NCBI RefSeq assembly: GCF_030412965.1
Contig: NZ_JAUHJQ010000001.1
Location: 150,643-214,642 of the forward strand
Reading direction: 5' to 3'
DNA length: 64,000 nt
From: Nocardioides oceani
GTDB taxonomy: Bacteria > Actinomycetota > Actinomycetes > Propionibacteriales > Nocardioidaceae
Below the pieces are notes generated by a model. That model did not search any database and was not told where the DNA came from. It saw only the letters and a program-made list of their open reading frames with translations. The translations under genes were made by a program, and so were the position numbers. Of the stretch, positions 17,140-25,735 are shown piece after piece (within the stretch, counting starts at the first letter, position 1; each line of letters begins with the position of its first letter).

Positions 17140-17622
17140 TCAGGCGACGGCGAGCGCGACGGTGGTGACCGGCGCGCGGCACTCCTCGGTGGCCTTGGGC
17201 ACCTCGACCTGGATGTCGTTGTTGCGCAGCGTCGCGGACGTGGGCGACGCGCACCCGACCGTGACGACCTGGGCCAGCACGCCCTGGCTCTCACCGAGCA
17301 CCAGCTGGCCCACGCGCGAGCGGAGCCGCTCGGCGAAGGCGGGGTCGAACTGCTCGAGGAAGGCGTCGAGGTCCGCCTCCTCGGTCACCGGGACGGCCTC
17401 CTCGGTCACCGTGCCGCCCACGTCGGCGCCGCGCACGAGCTTGACCTCGACGCTCTCGACGCCGTCGGCGTCGAGCGGGTCGACGGTCTCCTGGGTCGGG
17501 CTGGGCGTGCCGGCCACGGTGGTGTCCCGAGGGTCGCCCTCGGCCTCCCCGCACGCGGCGGTCAAGCCCGCCACGAGGGCGAGGACGGTGGACAGGGCGA
17601 GGGTTCCGAGATGACGTCGCAT
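17140..17622 (-). CDS. Putative lipoprotein, unknown function
   Basis: 160 residues. The signal peptide ends with a lipobox-like GLTAACGEAEG, giving a lipid-modified Cys at residue 24. A Thr/Pro-rich linker follows, then a folded part with a second Cys pair (VGCASP, EECRAP). It lies 47 bp from the divergent mug gene. No family recognised; probably attached to the outer face of the membrane. Confidence 0.65.
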   Translation of the reverse strand: MRRHLGTLALSTVLALVAGLTAACGEAEGDPRDTTVAGTPSPTQETVDPLDADGVESVEVKLVRGADVGGTVTEEAVPVTEEADLDAFLEQFDPAFAERLRSRVGQLVLGESQGVLAQVVTVGCASPTSATLRNNDIQVEVPKATEECRAPVTTVALAVA

Positions 17623-17681
17623 ACGGCTCCGACGGTACCCACGGGCGCAGCGTTCCAGCCGCCGCTGGCATGCTCGGGGAC

Positions 17682-18275
17682 GTGCCTCGGTCCTTCACGC
17701 GCGCGGAGCTGGAGTCGTTCCGGGACCGGGAGGTCCCCGACCTGCTGCCCGGCCCGGACGGACCGGTGCTGCGGCTGCTCTTCGTGGGGATCAACCCCGG
17801 CCTGTGGACCGCGGCCACGCAGACGCACTTCGCCCACCCGGGCAACCGGTTCTACCCGGCGCTGCTCGCTGCCGGCATCGTCGAGCGGCGCATCGACCCC
17901 GCCGCCGGGATGACCGACGAGGACCGCGACCACCTCCGCTCGCGCGGCATCGGCATCACCAACGTCGTCCGGCGCGCGACCGCGAAGGCCTCCGAGCTGT
18001 CGGCGGAGGAGTACCGCGCCGGCGGGCTCGCGCTCGTCGAGACCGTGCGCCGCGCCCGCCCGCACGTGGTCGCCGTCGCCGGCGTCACGGCGTACCGCGC
18101 CGCCTTCTCGCTGCCCAAGGCCGTCCCCGGCCGCCAGCCCGAGCCGCTGGCCGGCGCGGACCTGTGGGTGGTGCCGAACCCCAGCGGCCTCAACGCGCAC
18201 GAGACCGTCGCCTCGCTCGCCGAGGCGTACGCCGCCCCCGCGCGCGCCGCCGGCATCCTCCCGCCCGCGGGCTGA
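17682..18275 (+). CDS. mug: G/U mismatch-specific DNA glycosylase
   Basis: 197 residues from GTG 17682; an ATG at 17670 would add four residues, but CATGCT seven bases before GTG looks like a leaderless -10. The catalytic motif FVGINPGLWTA, HFAHPGNRFY and the second motif NPSGLNAH define the MUG/TDG branch of uracil-DNA glycosylases. The enzyme removes uracil or thymine opposite guanine during base-excision repair, useful in a high-GC genome where cytosine deamination is common. It converges on glgC. Confidence 0.9.
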   Translation: MPRSFTRAELESFRDREVPDLLPGPDGPVLRLLFVGINPGLWTAATQTHFAHPGNRFYPALLAAGIVERRIDPAAGMTDEDRDHLRSRGIGITNVVRRATAKASELSAEEYRAGGLALVETVRRARPHVVAVAGVTAYRAAFSLPKAVPGRQPEPLAGADLWVVPNPSGLNAHETVASLAEAYAAPARAAGILPPAG

Positions 18276-18279
18276 CGTC

Positions 18280-19536
18280 TCAGGCCTGCGCGTCGGGGAA
18301 CGGGTGGTCCTTGCCGAGGACGACGAGCCCGTCCTCGACGTGGAAGCCGCGCGCCCGGTCCTCGTCGTGGTCGACACCGACCCGCGCACCGGCCGGGACG
18401 ACGACGTTCTTGTCCAGGATCGCGCCGCGGACGACCGCGCCCGGGCCGATCTGCACGCCCTGCATCAGCACCGACCCCTCGACCACGGCGCCGGCGGCGA
18501 CGCCGACGGCCGGCGAGAGCACCGAGCGGGTGACCGTGCCGCCGCTGACGACCGTGCCGGGCGAGAGGACCGCCTCGTCGACCCGGGCCGGCGACCCGTC
18601 GGCGCCCTGCACGACCTTCGCCGGGGGCTGCGGGCCGTAGGAGGTGTAGATCGGCCAGTCGAAGTTGTAGAGGTTGAAGACCGGCAGCGGGGAGACCACG
18701 TCCATGTGCGCGGCGTAGAACGAGCCGATGGTGCCGACGTCGCGCCAGTAGCCGCGGTCGCGGTCGGTGGCGCCCGGCACGACGTTGTCCTTGTAGTCGT
18801 AGACGCCGGCCTGCGACCGGCGCACGAACGCCGGCACGATGTCGCCGCCCATGTCGTGCTGCGATCCGGTCGTCGTGGCGTCGCGCGTCACCGCGTCGAC
18901 CAGCGCGTCGGCGTCGAAGACGTAGTTGCCCATCGAGGCGAGCACCTCGCCGGGCGCGTCGGGCAGCCCGATGGGGTCGGTCGGCTTCTCGTGGAAGGCG
19001 CGGATGCGGCCCGGGTCGGACGGCTCGACCTCGATCACGCCGAACTGGTCGGCCAGCCCGATCGGCTGCCGGATAGCGGCGACCGTGCAGGCCGCACCCG
19101 ACTCGCAGTGCTGGGCCACCATCTGCGAGAAGTCCATCCGGTAGACGTGGTCGGCGCCGACCACGACCACGATGTCGGGCTTCTCGTCGCGGATGAGGTT
19201 GAGCGACTGGAAGATCGCGTCGCCGCTGCCGAGGTACCAGTGCTTGCCGACGCGCTGCTGGGCCGGCACCGGCGTCACGTAGTTGCCGAGCATCGTCGAC
19301 ATCCGCCAGGTCTGGGTGACGTGCCGGTCGAGGCTGTGCGACTTGTACTGCGTGAGCACGACGACCTTGAGGTAGCCGGAGTTCACGACGTTCGAGAGCG
19401 CGAAGTCGATCAGCCGGTAGATCCCCGCGAACGGCACCGCCGGCTTGGCGCGGTCGGCGGTGAGCGGCATCAGCCGCTTGCCCTCCCCGCCCGCGAGCAC
19501 GATGGCCAGGACCTTCTTGCGTGACGTGGCTCGCAT
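18280..19536 (-). CDS. glgC: Glucose-1-phosphate adenylyltransferase
   Basis: 418 residues, usual length. The nucleotide-binding [49 protein letters not shown] and GYWRDVGT motifs are all present, followed by a left-handed beta-helix C-terminal domain. It makes ADP-glucose from glucose-1-phosphate and ATP. It is divergent from glgA with 36 bp between starts, the same arrangement as in mycobacteria. TACGGT six bases before the ATG suggests a leaderless transcript. Confidence 0.95.
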   Translation of the reverse strand: MRATSRKKVLAIVLAGGEGKRLMPLTADRAKPAVPFAGIYRLIDFALSNVVNSGYLKVVVLTQYKSHSLDRHVTQTWRMSTMLGNYVTPVPAQQRVGKHWYLGSGDAIFQSLNLIRDEKPDIVVVVGADHVYRMDFSQMVAQHCESGAACTVAAIRQPIGLADQFGVIEVEPSDPGRIRAFHEKPTDPIGLPDAPGEVLASMGNYVFDADALVDAVTRDATTTGSQHDMGGDIVPAFVRRSQAGVYDYKDNVVPGATDRDRGYWRDVGTIGSFYAAHMDVVSPLPVFNLYNFDWPIYTSYGPQPPAKVVQGADGSPARVDEAVLSPGTVVSGGTVTRSVLSPAVGVAAGAVVEGSVLMQGVQIGPGAVVRGAILDKNVVVPAGARVGVDHDEDRARGFHVEDGLVVLGKDHPFPDAQA

Positions 19537-19542
19537 GCCGTC

Positions 19543-19566
19543 ACCGTAGACCCACCCGAGTAGGTT
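19543..19566. promoter_or_regulatory. Divergent leaderless promoters of glgC and glgA
   Basis: On the minus strand TACGGT (19543-19548) lies 6 nt before the glgC ATG. On the plus strand TAGGTT (19561-19566) lies 6 nt before the glgA GTG. Only 36 bp separate the start codons, so the promoters overlap and their firing should be linked. Confidence 0.6.
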
Positions 19567-19572
19567 CGGTGC

Positions 19573-20760
19573 GTGCGAGTCGACGTGCTGACCAAGGAGT
19601 ACCCGCCCGAGATCTACGGCGGGGCCGGGGTGCACGTCGCCGAGCTGGTCCGTGCGCTGCGCCGCCGCGACGACGTCGACGCCCACGTCCACGCCTTCGG
19701 AGCGCCGCGCGAGGAGCCGGGGACGTCGTCGTACGCGGAGCCGGCCGAGCTCGCGGGGGCGAACGCGGCGCTGCGCACGCTCGGGGTCGACCTGGCGATC
19801 GCCGACGCCTGCGCGGGTGCCGACGTGGTGCACTCCCACACCTGGTACGCCAACCTCGCCGGCCACCTGGCCGGGCTGCTGCACGGCGTGCCGCACGTGG
19901 TGACCGCCCACTCGCTGGAGCCGCTGCGGCCGTGGAAGGCCGAGCAGCTCGGGGGCGGGTACGCCGTGTCGGGCTGGGCCGAGCGGACGGCGTACGAGTC
20001 CGCGGCGGCCGTCGTCGCGGTCTCCCACGCCATGCGGGCAGACGTCCTGGCGGCGTACCCGGCCGTCGACCCCGACCGCGTCCACGTCGTCCACAACGGC
20101 ATCGACACCGCGCTCTGGTCGCCGGTCGACGACCCCGACCGGGTCCGCGCGCACGGCGTCGACCCCGACCGGCCCTCGGTGGTCTTCGTCGGCCGGATCA
20201 CCCGGCAGAAGGGGCTGCCGTGGTTCCTGCGCGCCGTGGCCGCGCTGCCGCCCGAGGTGCAGGTGGTGCTGTGCGCGGGCGCGCCGGACACCCCCGAGAT
20301 CGAGGCCGAGGTCGTCGCGCTCGTCGCGGACCTGCAGGCGACCCGGACCGGCGTGGTCTGGATCCGCGACATGCTGCCGCGCGCGGACGTCGTCGCCCTG
20401 CTCACCGCCGCCACCGTCTTCGCCTGCCCGTCGGTCTACGAGCCGCTCGGCATCGTGAACCTGGAGGCGATGGCCTGCGAGACCGCGGTCGTCGCCACGG
20501 CGACCGGCGGGATCCCCGAGGTCGTCGTCGACGGCGAGACCGGGCTGCTCGTGCCGATCGAGCAGGCGACCGACGGCACGGGCACGCCCGTCGAGCCCGA
20601 CCGGTACGTCGCGGACCTGGCCGCCGCGCTGACCGAGCTCGCCACCGACCCCGCCCGCGCCGCCGCGATGGGCCGCGCGGGCCGCGATCGCGCCCGGTCG
20701 GCCTTCGGCTGGGACGCCATCGCCGGGCGCACCCTCGAGGTCTACCGCTCGGTCCGCTGA
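19573..20760 (+). CDS. glgA: Glycogen synthase / maltose-1-phosphate synthase (GT4)
   Basis: 395 residues, a GT-B fold GT4 glycosyltransferase: [15 protein letters not shown] at the start, [30 protein letters not shown], and the E-x7-E motif [18 protein letters not shown]. This short actinobacterial form, next to glgC, corresponds to mycobacterial GlgM, which joins ADP-glucose and glucose-1-phosphate into maltose-1-phosphate for the GlgE route to alpha-glucan, as well as elongating glucan. The exact activity is inferred from the family. GTG 19573 is six bases after TAGGTT. Confidence 0.92.
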   Translation: MRVDVLTKEYPPEIYGGAGVHVAELVRALRRRDDVDAHVHAFGAPREEPGTSSYAEPAELAGANAALRTLGVDLAIADACAGADVVHSHTWYANLAGHLAGLLHGVPHVVTAHSLEPLRPWKAEQLGGGYAVSGWAERTAYESAAAVVAVSHAMRADVLAAYPAVDPDRVHVVHNGIDTALWSPVDDPDRVRAHGVDPDRPSVVFVGRITRQKGLPWFLRAVAALPPEVQVVLCAGAPDTPEIEAEVVALVADLQATRTGVVWIRDMLPRADVVALLTAATVFACPSVYEPLGIVNLEAMACETAVVATATGGIPEVVVDGETGLLVPIEQATDGTGTPVEPDRYVADLAAALTELATDPARAAAMGRAGRDRARSAFGWDAIAGRTLEVYRSVR

Positions 20761-20858
20761 GCCCGCCCCGCGTCCACAGATCGGCCCCCGAGGGCCGTCG
20801 TCCACAGCCGTCGCGACCGCGCGGGCGCCCGTCGGCGATCCGGAGCAGGGTCGGCGCC

Positions 20859-21281
20859 ATGACCTACGCACCCGTGATCGAGACCCAGACCGACGTCGAG
20901 CGGGCCTGGCGCACGCTGATGCGCCCGCTCGGCTGGACCCGCACCAGCACCTGGCTGATGTTCGTCGGCCCGGACCGCCGGCCCTTCCCGCCGCTCACCG
21001 AGATCGACGACTGCGCCGGACCGCCGCCCGGCGACATCGCCCGGCAGCTGGGCGCGCTGCTCGCGCACCTGCGCGCCGACTCCCTGCCCGGCGTCCGCGT
21101 CGCCTTCCTGCGCTCCCGCCCCGGACTCGGCGGCATCGAGGACGACGACCGCGCCTGGGCGGCGGCGCTGTACGCCGCGGCCCGCACCGCCGGCATGCCC
21201 GCCGAGGTGGTCCACCTGGCCACCGACGAGGACGTCGTCGCGGTGCCGATGGACGAGGCGGCCCTTCCCGTGACCACCTAG
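20859..21281 (+). CDS. Conserved hypothetical protein
   Basis: 140 residues from ATG 20859. No signal or membrane segment; an alpha/beta pattern with [20 protein letters not shown] and [10 protein letters not shown], suggesting a small cytoplasmic fold. Upstream lie CGGCCCCCGAGGGCCG (hairpin) and GTCGTCCACAG. Function not recognised. Confidence 0.6.
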   Translation: MTYAPVIETQTDVERAWRTLMRPLGWTRTSTWLMFVGPDRRPFPPLTEIDDCAGPPPGDIARQLGALLAHLRADSLPGVRVAFLRSRPGLGGIEDDDRAWAAALYAAARTAGMPAEVVHLATDEDVVAVPMDEAALPVTT

Positions 21282-21288
21282 GAGTGGC

Positions 21289-21294
21289 TACCGT
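21289..21294 (+). promoter_or_regulatory. -10 box for a leaderless gene
   Basis: TACCGT is followed by exactly six bases and GTG 21301, with no ribosome binding site. Confidence 0.5.
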
Positions 21295-21300
21295 CCGCCG

Positions 21301-22077
21301 GTGACCAAGCTGGTGTTCCTCCTCGCCGGTGGCGACGACGCCGCCGCCCCGACCCTGCGGGACGCGCTGCTCGCCGACGACCTCCGCGACGAGCTCGCCG
21401 CGGTCGGAGCGACGCGCCTGCACGTCAACGTCGACGACGGGGACGTCGCGGCGGCGATGCGGATCGCCTCGCCCACCGGGCCGGTCCGGGCGGTGGTGTC
21501 GGTGTGGGCGGAGCTCAGCGCGCAGGTCGGTGCCGAGGTCGCCCCCGTCCTCGACGCGCTCGCGGCGGCCCTCTCCGGGACCGGGGTGTCGCTCGGCGGC
21601 TACGAGGTCGAGGAGCGCCGCCCGCTCGAGCCGCCGTCGGTGCCCGACGGCGTGCGCACCGACGCGCTGGCCAACGTGGCCGTGCTGCGTCGTCCGGAGG
21701 ACCTCGACGAGGCCGAGTGGCGGCACCGGTGGCTGGTCGACCACACCCCGGTGGCCATCGAGACCCAGGGCACCTTCGGCTACGTGCAGAACGTCGTGCT
21801 GGCCCCCGTGACGACGGATGCGCCGTACGTCAGCGCCGTCGTGGAGGAGCTGTTCCCGATGGCCGCCACCACCGACCTGCACGCGTTCTACGGCAGCGGT
21901 GGGGACGACGCCGAGCTGCGCTCGCGGATGGAGCGGATGATGGCGAGCGTGTCGCGGTTCGGTGCCGACCGCGGCCTCGACCTGGTGCCGAGCAGCCGCT
22001 ACTGCTGGTCGCTCGAGCGGCGCGACCGGCGCGCGATCGCGTACGACGGTGCACGCACCCGGCGCACCCAGTCGTAG
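21301..22077 (+). CDS. EthD-domain protein (dimeric alpha/beta barrel)
   Basis: 258 residues from leaderless GTG 21301. It has two ferredoxin-like halves: the first around residues 1-100, the second carrying the EthD pattern ALANVAVLRRPEDLDEAEWRHRWLVDHTPVA, about residues 117-150, with an HxxxH-like WRHRWLVDH. EthD-type proteins are small oxygenase- or isomerase-like partners in degradation pathways; the role here is unknown. Its last 79 bases overlap the convergent next gene, an unusually long tail-to-tail overlap. Confidence 0.72.
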   Translation: MTKLVFLLAGGDDAAAPTLRDALLADDLRDELAAVGATRLHVNVDDGDVAAAMRIASPTGPVRAVVSVWAELSAQVGAEVAPVLDALAAALSGTGVSLGGYEVEERRPLEPPSVPDGVRTDALANVAVLRRPEDLDEAEWRHRWLVDHTPVAIETQGTFGYVQNVVLAPVTTDAPYVSAVVEELFPMAATTDLHAFYGSGGDDAELRSRMERMMASVSRFGADRGLDLVPSSRYCWSLERRDRRAIAYDGARTRRTQS

Positions 22078-22724
22078 TTGGGCAGGCCGGGCAGCTCGTT
22101 GAGGATCGCGTCGAACTCCAGGTCGGGGTCGTCGGCCTGTCCCGTCTCCGGGTCGGGCGCCTCGAGGTGCAGGTCGGCGAAGACCCGCCAGTCCGAGCGC
22201 GGACCGGCGACCGCCAGCTCGACGCGGTGCTCGGCGACGTACCGCGCCCCGAGGAGCACCGGGCCGCGCGGTCCCCGGTAGGGGAACAGGGTGGTCAGCG
22301 GCCGGGTGGTCATCCCGAGCGAGGGCACGACCAGGAAGCGGCTCAGCGGACCCCAGCCGTTGGTCGACAGCAGGACGTCGGCGTGCCGCCCGCCGCCCTC
22401 GACCGGGTCCGCGGCGACGTCGTCGGCGCTCGCTCCGTCGAGCGGCACCTTGATCGCCAGCCCGTGGATGTCGGGGAGGCCCGGGGGCAGCCCGATGCCC
22501 TTCGACTCCCGGGCGAGGACGTCGTCGGTGCCGGCCTCGTCGACGAACGGCACCCCGATGCCCGGCTGCAGCCCGTGGCGCTCGAGCGTGCCGCGCAGCA
22601 CGCGTCCGACGGGGTGCATCGGCTTCTCCGCCGGGCGAGCGGCCGCGAGGCCGCGGACGGCGGTGGCGATGACGGCTCCGCCGATCCGGGCGGGCAGGGC
22701 GGTCACGGTGCTGGGAGCGGTCAC
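21999..22724 (-). CDS. Conserved protein of catalase-like fold, unknown
   Basis: 241 residues from GTG 22724 with GGAGG six bases upstream, the GTG sharing GTGA with the phosphoesterase stop. Residues about 39-100 (HPVGRVLRG, DEAGTDDVLARESKGIGLP, DIHGLAIKVP) resemble the beta-barrel core of catalase-related proteins, but the usual heme ligands cannot be confirmed. It is related along its first half to the protein at 23760-24239. It is probably the last gene of a four-gene coupled cluster. Function unknown. Confidence 0.65.
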   Translation of the reverse strand: MTAPSTVTALPARIGGAVIATAVRGLAAARPAEKPMHPVGRVLRGTLERHGLQPGIGVPFVDEAGTDDVLARESKGIGLPPGLPDIHGLAIKVPLDGASADDVAADPVEGGGRHADVLLSTNGWGPLSRFLVVPSLGMTTRPLTTLFPYRGPRGPVLLGARYVAEHRVELAVAGPRSDWRVFADLHLEAPDPETGQADDPDLEFDAILNELPGLPNYDWVRRVRAPSYAIARRSRRSSDQQ

Positions 22725-23266
22725 GAGGGCCTCCGAGAAGTGGTCCGAGAAGTGGTCCGGGAAGTGGTCCGGGGTGGGAGCCGGTGGAGGACGACGTCGC
22801 CGATGACGCCGTCACGCACGCGGGCGGTCAGGTAGGTGCAGTGCGGTTGCTGCCGCCGGTCAGTGGGCGAGCCGGGGTTGAGCAGCCGGAGCCCGCCGGG
22901 GGTCGTGGTGTCCCAGGGGATGTGGCTGTGGCCGAAGACGAGCACGTCGAGGTCGGGGTACGCCGCCTCGGCGCGCGCCTCGCGGCCCTGCTTGCCACCG
23001 GTCTCGTGGACGACACCGAGGCGGAGCCCGTCGAGCTCGACCCGGGCGACCTCGGGGAGCCGCGCGCGGAGGCCCGGGCCGTCGTTGTTGCCCCAGCAGG
23101 CCACCAGCCGGGCCGAGCGCTCCTCGAGCCGGTCGAGCGTGGCCTCGTCGACCCAGTCCCCCGCGTGGACGACGACGTCGGTCGCGTCGACGGCCTCCCA
23201 CAGCTCGGCGGGCAGGTCCCGCGCGCGCTTGGGCAGGTGGGTGTCGGCCATGATCACCAGGTCCAC
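22721..23266 (-). CDS. Metallophosphoesterase, YfcE/MJ0936 family
   Basis: 181 residues from GTG 23266, chosen because the fold starts at VDLVIMADTH and GAGGGG precedes it; the frame is open upstream through the tandem repeat but is unlikely to be coding there. Metal motifs are DTH, GDWVDE, GNND, and GHSHIPW near the end. Such enzymes cleave phosphodiesters with Mn or similar metals. The C-terminus is a repetitive tail (TTSR three times) encoded by a 12-bp tandem repeat. The stop overlaps the next gene's start. Confidence 0.85.
   Translation of the reverse strand: MDLVIMADTHLPKRARDLPAELWEAVDATDVVVHAGDWVDEATLDRLEERSARLVACWGNNDGPGLRARLPEVARVELDGLRLGVVHETGGKQGREARAEAAYPDLDVLVFGHSHIPWDTTTPGGLRLLNPGSPTDRRQQPHCTYLTARVRDGVIGDVVLHRLPPRTTSRTTSRTTSRRPS
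22735..22770. repeat. 12-bp tandem repeat, three units
   Basis: GAGAAGTGGTCC occurs twice, then GGGAAGTGGTCC. It lies inside the 3' end of the phosphoesterase gene and encodes TTSR in each unit. The period is a multiple of three, so copy-number change would keep the frame. Confidence 0.8.
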
Positions 23267-23274
23267 GGCACTGC

Positions 23275-23354
23275 CCCTCTCATCCGCGAGCCCTCTCATC
23301 CGCGAGCCCTTTCGTCCGCGAGCCCTCTCGTCCGCAGGTGGTCTCATCCGCAGG
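23275..23354. repeat. 16-bp tandem repeat, five units
   Basis: Units of the form CCCTCTCATCCGCGAG start at 23275, 23291, 23307, 23323 and 23339; later units differ at a few positions. The array spans the 77-bp gap between the TraR/DksA stop and the phosphoesterase start and covers the stop codon at 23344-23346. The period is not a multiple of three, which supports a non-coding array. Confidence 0.85.
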
Positions 23355-23793
23355 CGACGCAGCGGCGGGCATCGGGGCGGACCTCGAGCCGCTCGGCCGG
23401 GATGGGGCGTCCGCAGCCCTCGCAGAGCCCGTAGGTGGCGGTGCCGAGGCGAGCGAGCGCGGCCTCGATCTCGGCCAGGCGGCGTGAGGCCTGGCGCACG
23501 AGCGTGTCCAGCTGGGACCGCTCGAAGGCGATCGTCGCGCCCTCGGGGTCGTGCTCGTCGTCGGCGTTGGTGTCCCGCGAGGCCTCGACCATCCCGGCGT
23601 AGTCACCGCGCAGCGCGGCCAGCCGACGGCTGACCAGGGCGTGCTCGGAGCGCAGCCGCTCCTCGGTGTCACGCGCGTCGCGCCCTTCAAGGGTGCCGTG
23701 GGCGTCGCGGGCTTCCCCGGCGTCCGTGGTGCGGTCGGGGCGGGGCGCCGGTGCGGCGGTCAGGCCGCCACCTGGCTGCTGATGATCAGGCAC
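23344..23793 (-). CDS. TraR/DksA family zinc-finger protein
   Basis: 149 residues from GTG 23793, which has AGGAG five bases upstream. The N-terminal 35 residues are Ala/Asp-rich, followed by a helical hairpin with the conserved acidic stretch DTNADDEHDPEGATIAFER and a C4 zinc finger CEGCGRPIP...CVAC. DksA-like proteins enter the RNA polymerase secondary channel and modify initiation; actinobacterial members of this length are also called RbpA/CarD-unrelated regulators. The start overlaps the 3' end of the upstream gene by about 34 bp, so translation is coupled. Confidence 0.82.
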   Translation of the reverse strand: MPDHQQPGGGLTAAPAPRPDRTTDAGEARDAHGTLEGRDARDTEERLRSEHALVSRRLAALRGDYAGMVEASRDTNADDEHDPEGATIAFERSQLDTLVRQASRRLAEIEAALARLGTATYGLCEGCGRPIPAERLEVRPDARRCVACG

Positions 23794-24239
23794 CCGAACT
23801 CCTGCCACGGCTCCCCCTGCCGGGCCACGGCCAGCTCGGCGGTGCTACCGCCGACCATCCGGGCCGCGACGAGCAGCGGCTCGCCGTCCTCGGCCTCACC
23901 GGGAGCCGCCAGCACGCCGGTCATCGTCCACTCCTGGCCGGGCAGCCCGTGGCGCACCCGCCGGCTCACGCGGCTCCACGTCGTGGCCGCCAGCACCAGG
24001 GTCAGGTCCTCGCCCTCGGGCATGGGGACCTGGACGGTCAGGCCGCGCACCGGCGCCTGGGGGCCGAGCAGGGCCGCCTCGCGCGACTCGGTGACGACCA
24101 CGTCGTCGGTGCCGGGCTCGTCGAAGCACGCGTGCCCGACCGGCTGCTCCAGCCCGCGGCGGAACAGGCGCCCGCGCAGGGGCACCGCCTGCGGCCGGAC
24201 CACCGACGCGGTCCGGGTGGCGAGGGTGAGGATCGACAT
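23760..24239 (-). CDS. Short paralogue of the catalase-like unknown protein
   Basis: 159 residues. Residues about 18-72 (PLRGRLFRRGLEQPVG, DEPGTDDVVVTESREAALLGP, VRGLTVQVP) align with the first half of the 241-residue protein encoded at 21999-22724, but the C-terminal half is shorter. TACCGC six bases before the ATG suggests a leaderless mRNA heading the cluster paralogue - TraR/DksA - phosphoesterase - paralogue. Function unknown. Confidence 0.65.
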   Translation of the reverse strand: MSILTLATRTASVVRPQAVPLRGRLFRRGLEQPVGHACFDEPGTDDVVVTESREAALLGPQAPVRGLTVQVPMPEGEDLTLVLAATTWSRVSRRVRHGLPGQEWTMTGVLAAPGEAEDGEPLLVAARMVGGSTAELAVARQGEPWQEFGCLIISSQVAA

Positions 24240-24245
24240 GAGCCG

Positions 24246-24251
24246 GCGGTA
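24246..24251 (-). promoter_or_regulatory. -10 box heading the paralogue/DksA cluster
   Basis: TACCGC on the minus strand ends six bases before ATG 24239, consistent with a leaderless transcript for the whole coupled cluster. Confidence 0.45.
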
Positions 24252-24307
24252 CCCGTACCTGCTGTCGCAGACACCCGACCTCCGGGGTGGTCCGGACCGG
24301 GGCGGGC

Positions 24308-25735
24308 CTAGATGACCAGCGAGAGCAGCAGGACGAAGACGAGGCCGGAGACCGAGAGGACCGTCTCCATGAGCGACCAGGTCTTAATGGTCTGGCCGAC
24401 GCTCATGCCGAAGTACTCCTTGACCAGCCAGAACCCGGCGTCGTTGACGTGGGAGAAGAACACCGAGCCGGCCCCGACGGCCAGCACGACGAGCGAGGTC
24501 TCCCCCGTGGAGAGCCCGTCGACCAGGCCGATCATCAGCGAGCTGGCGGTGATGGTGGCGACGGTGGCCGAGCCGGTGGCCAGGCGGATGAGGACGGCGA
24601 GCACCCAGGCCAGGAGCAGCACCGGGATGTTGCCGTCGCGGGCCCAGTCGGCCAGCAGCGTGCCGATGCCGGTGTCGACGAGCACCTGCTTGAAGCCACC
24701 GCCGGCGGCGACGATGAGGATGATCCCGGCGATGGGCGGCAGCGAGGACTCGATGATCCGGCCGACGTCGCGCACCGAGGTGCCCAGGGCGGTGCCGAAG
24801 GTGACCATGGCGAGCAGGGTGGCGAGCAGGAGCGCGACGAGCGGCTCGCCGAGGACGTCGAGCACCTGGCGGAGCGGCTGCTCCTCGTCCTCGATGAAGA
24901 TGTCGGCGAGCGCCTTGCCGAGCATCAGCGCCACGGGCGTGAGCACGGTGAGGAGCGTGACGGCGAAGGTGGGCCGGCGGTCGCCCGCCGTGCCCCGCTC
25001 CTCGTCGTCGCGCACGTCGAAGCGGTCCGGCGGCTGGAGCACCACCCAGCGTCCGGCGATCGAGCCGAAGAGCGGCCCGGAGACGATGACGGTCGGGACG
25101 GCGACGAGCACGCCGAGGGCGAGCGTGACGCCGAGGTCGGCACCGAGGTAGTCGATCGCCGTCAGCGGTCCGGGGTGCGGCGGGACCAGCCCGTGCATGG
25201 CGGACAGGCCGGCGAGGGCGGGGATGCCGACGGTGATCAGCGAGACCTGCGCGCGGCGGGCGACGAGGTAAATGACCGGCATCAACAGCACGAGGCCGAT
25301 CTCGAAGAACATCGGCAGGCCGATGAGCGCGCCGACGGCGGCCATCGACCACGGCAGCGTCCGTGGTCCGCTGCGGCCGACGATGGTGTCGACGATCTGG
25401 TCGGCGCCGCCGGAGTCTGCCAGCAGCTTGGCGAACATCGCCCCGAGGGCGATGAGGATGCCCACCCCGGCGGTGGTGTCGCCGAAGCCGGTGGTGAAGG
25501 ACTCCAGGACCGCGAGGACGTTCTCCCCCGCGACGATGCCCACGGTGAACGCGCCGAGGATCAGCGCGAGGAACGGGTGCAGCTTGACCACGGTGATGAG
25601 CACGACGAGCAGCGCGATCGCGACGAGCGCGGCGGTCACGAGGCGCCAGCCGGCGGCCACCGGCTCGGCGAGCTCCTCGGCGGCGAGCACGACGAGCTGG
25701 GCCCCGGAGGCGACGGAGGCGACGGTGGCGGTCAT
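24308..25735 (-). CDS. gntP: Gluconate:H+ symporter, GntP family
   Basis: 475 residues with about twelve hydrophobic segments. GAFTVGIVAGE, IALGAMFAKLLADSGGADQIV, MFFEIGLVLLMP, VPPHPGPLTAI and NDAGFWLVKEYFGMS are GntP family signatures. It imports gluconate with protons. The ATG at 25735 overlaps the stop of gntK, so uptake and phosphorylation are coupled. An acidic loop around residues 250-270 faces the cytoplasm. Confidence 0.93.
   Translation of the reverse strand: MTATVASVASGAQLVVLAAEELAEPVAAGWRLVTAALVAIALLVVLITVVKLHPFLALILGAFTVGIVAGENVLAVLESFTTGFGDTTAGVGILIALGAMFAKLLADSGGADQIVDTIVGRSGPRTLPWSMAAVGALIGLPMFFEIGLVLLMPVIYLVARRAQVSLITVGIPALAGLSAMHGLVPPHPGPLTAIDYLGADLGVTLALGVLVAVPTVIVSGPLFGSIAGRWVVLQPPDRFDVRDDEERGTAGDRRPTFAVTLLTVLTPVALMLGKALADIFIEDEEQPLRQVLDVLGEPLVALLLATLLAMVTFGTALGTSVRDVGRIIESSLPPIAGIILIVAAGGGFKQVLVDTGIGTLLADWARDGNIPVLLLAWVLAVLIRLATGSATVATITASSLMIGLVDGLSTGETSLVVLAVGAGSVFFSHVNDAGFWLVKEYFGMSVGQTIKTWSLMETVLSVSGLVFVLLLSLVI

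Noticed and set aside
23267..23347. N-terminal extension of the phosphoesterase through the 16-bp repeat
   Set aside because: The fold starts at VDLVIMADTH, GTG 23266 has a good ribosome site, and the repeat period is not a multiple of three.
23275..23354. CRISPR array
   Set aside because: Units are contiguous with no spacers and no cas genes are present.
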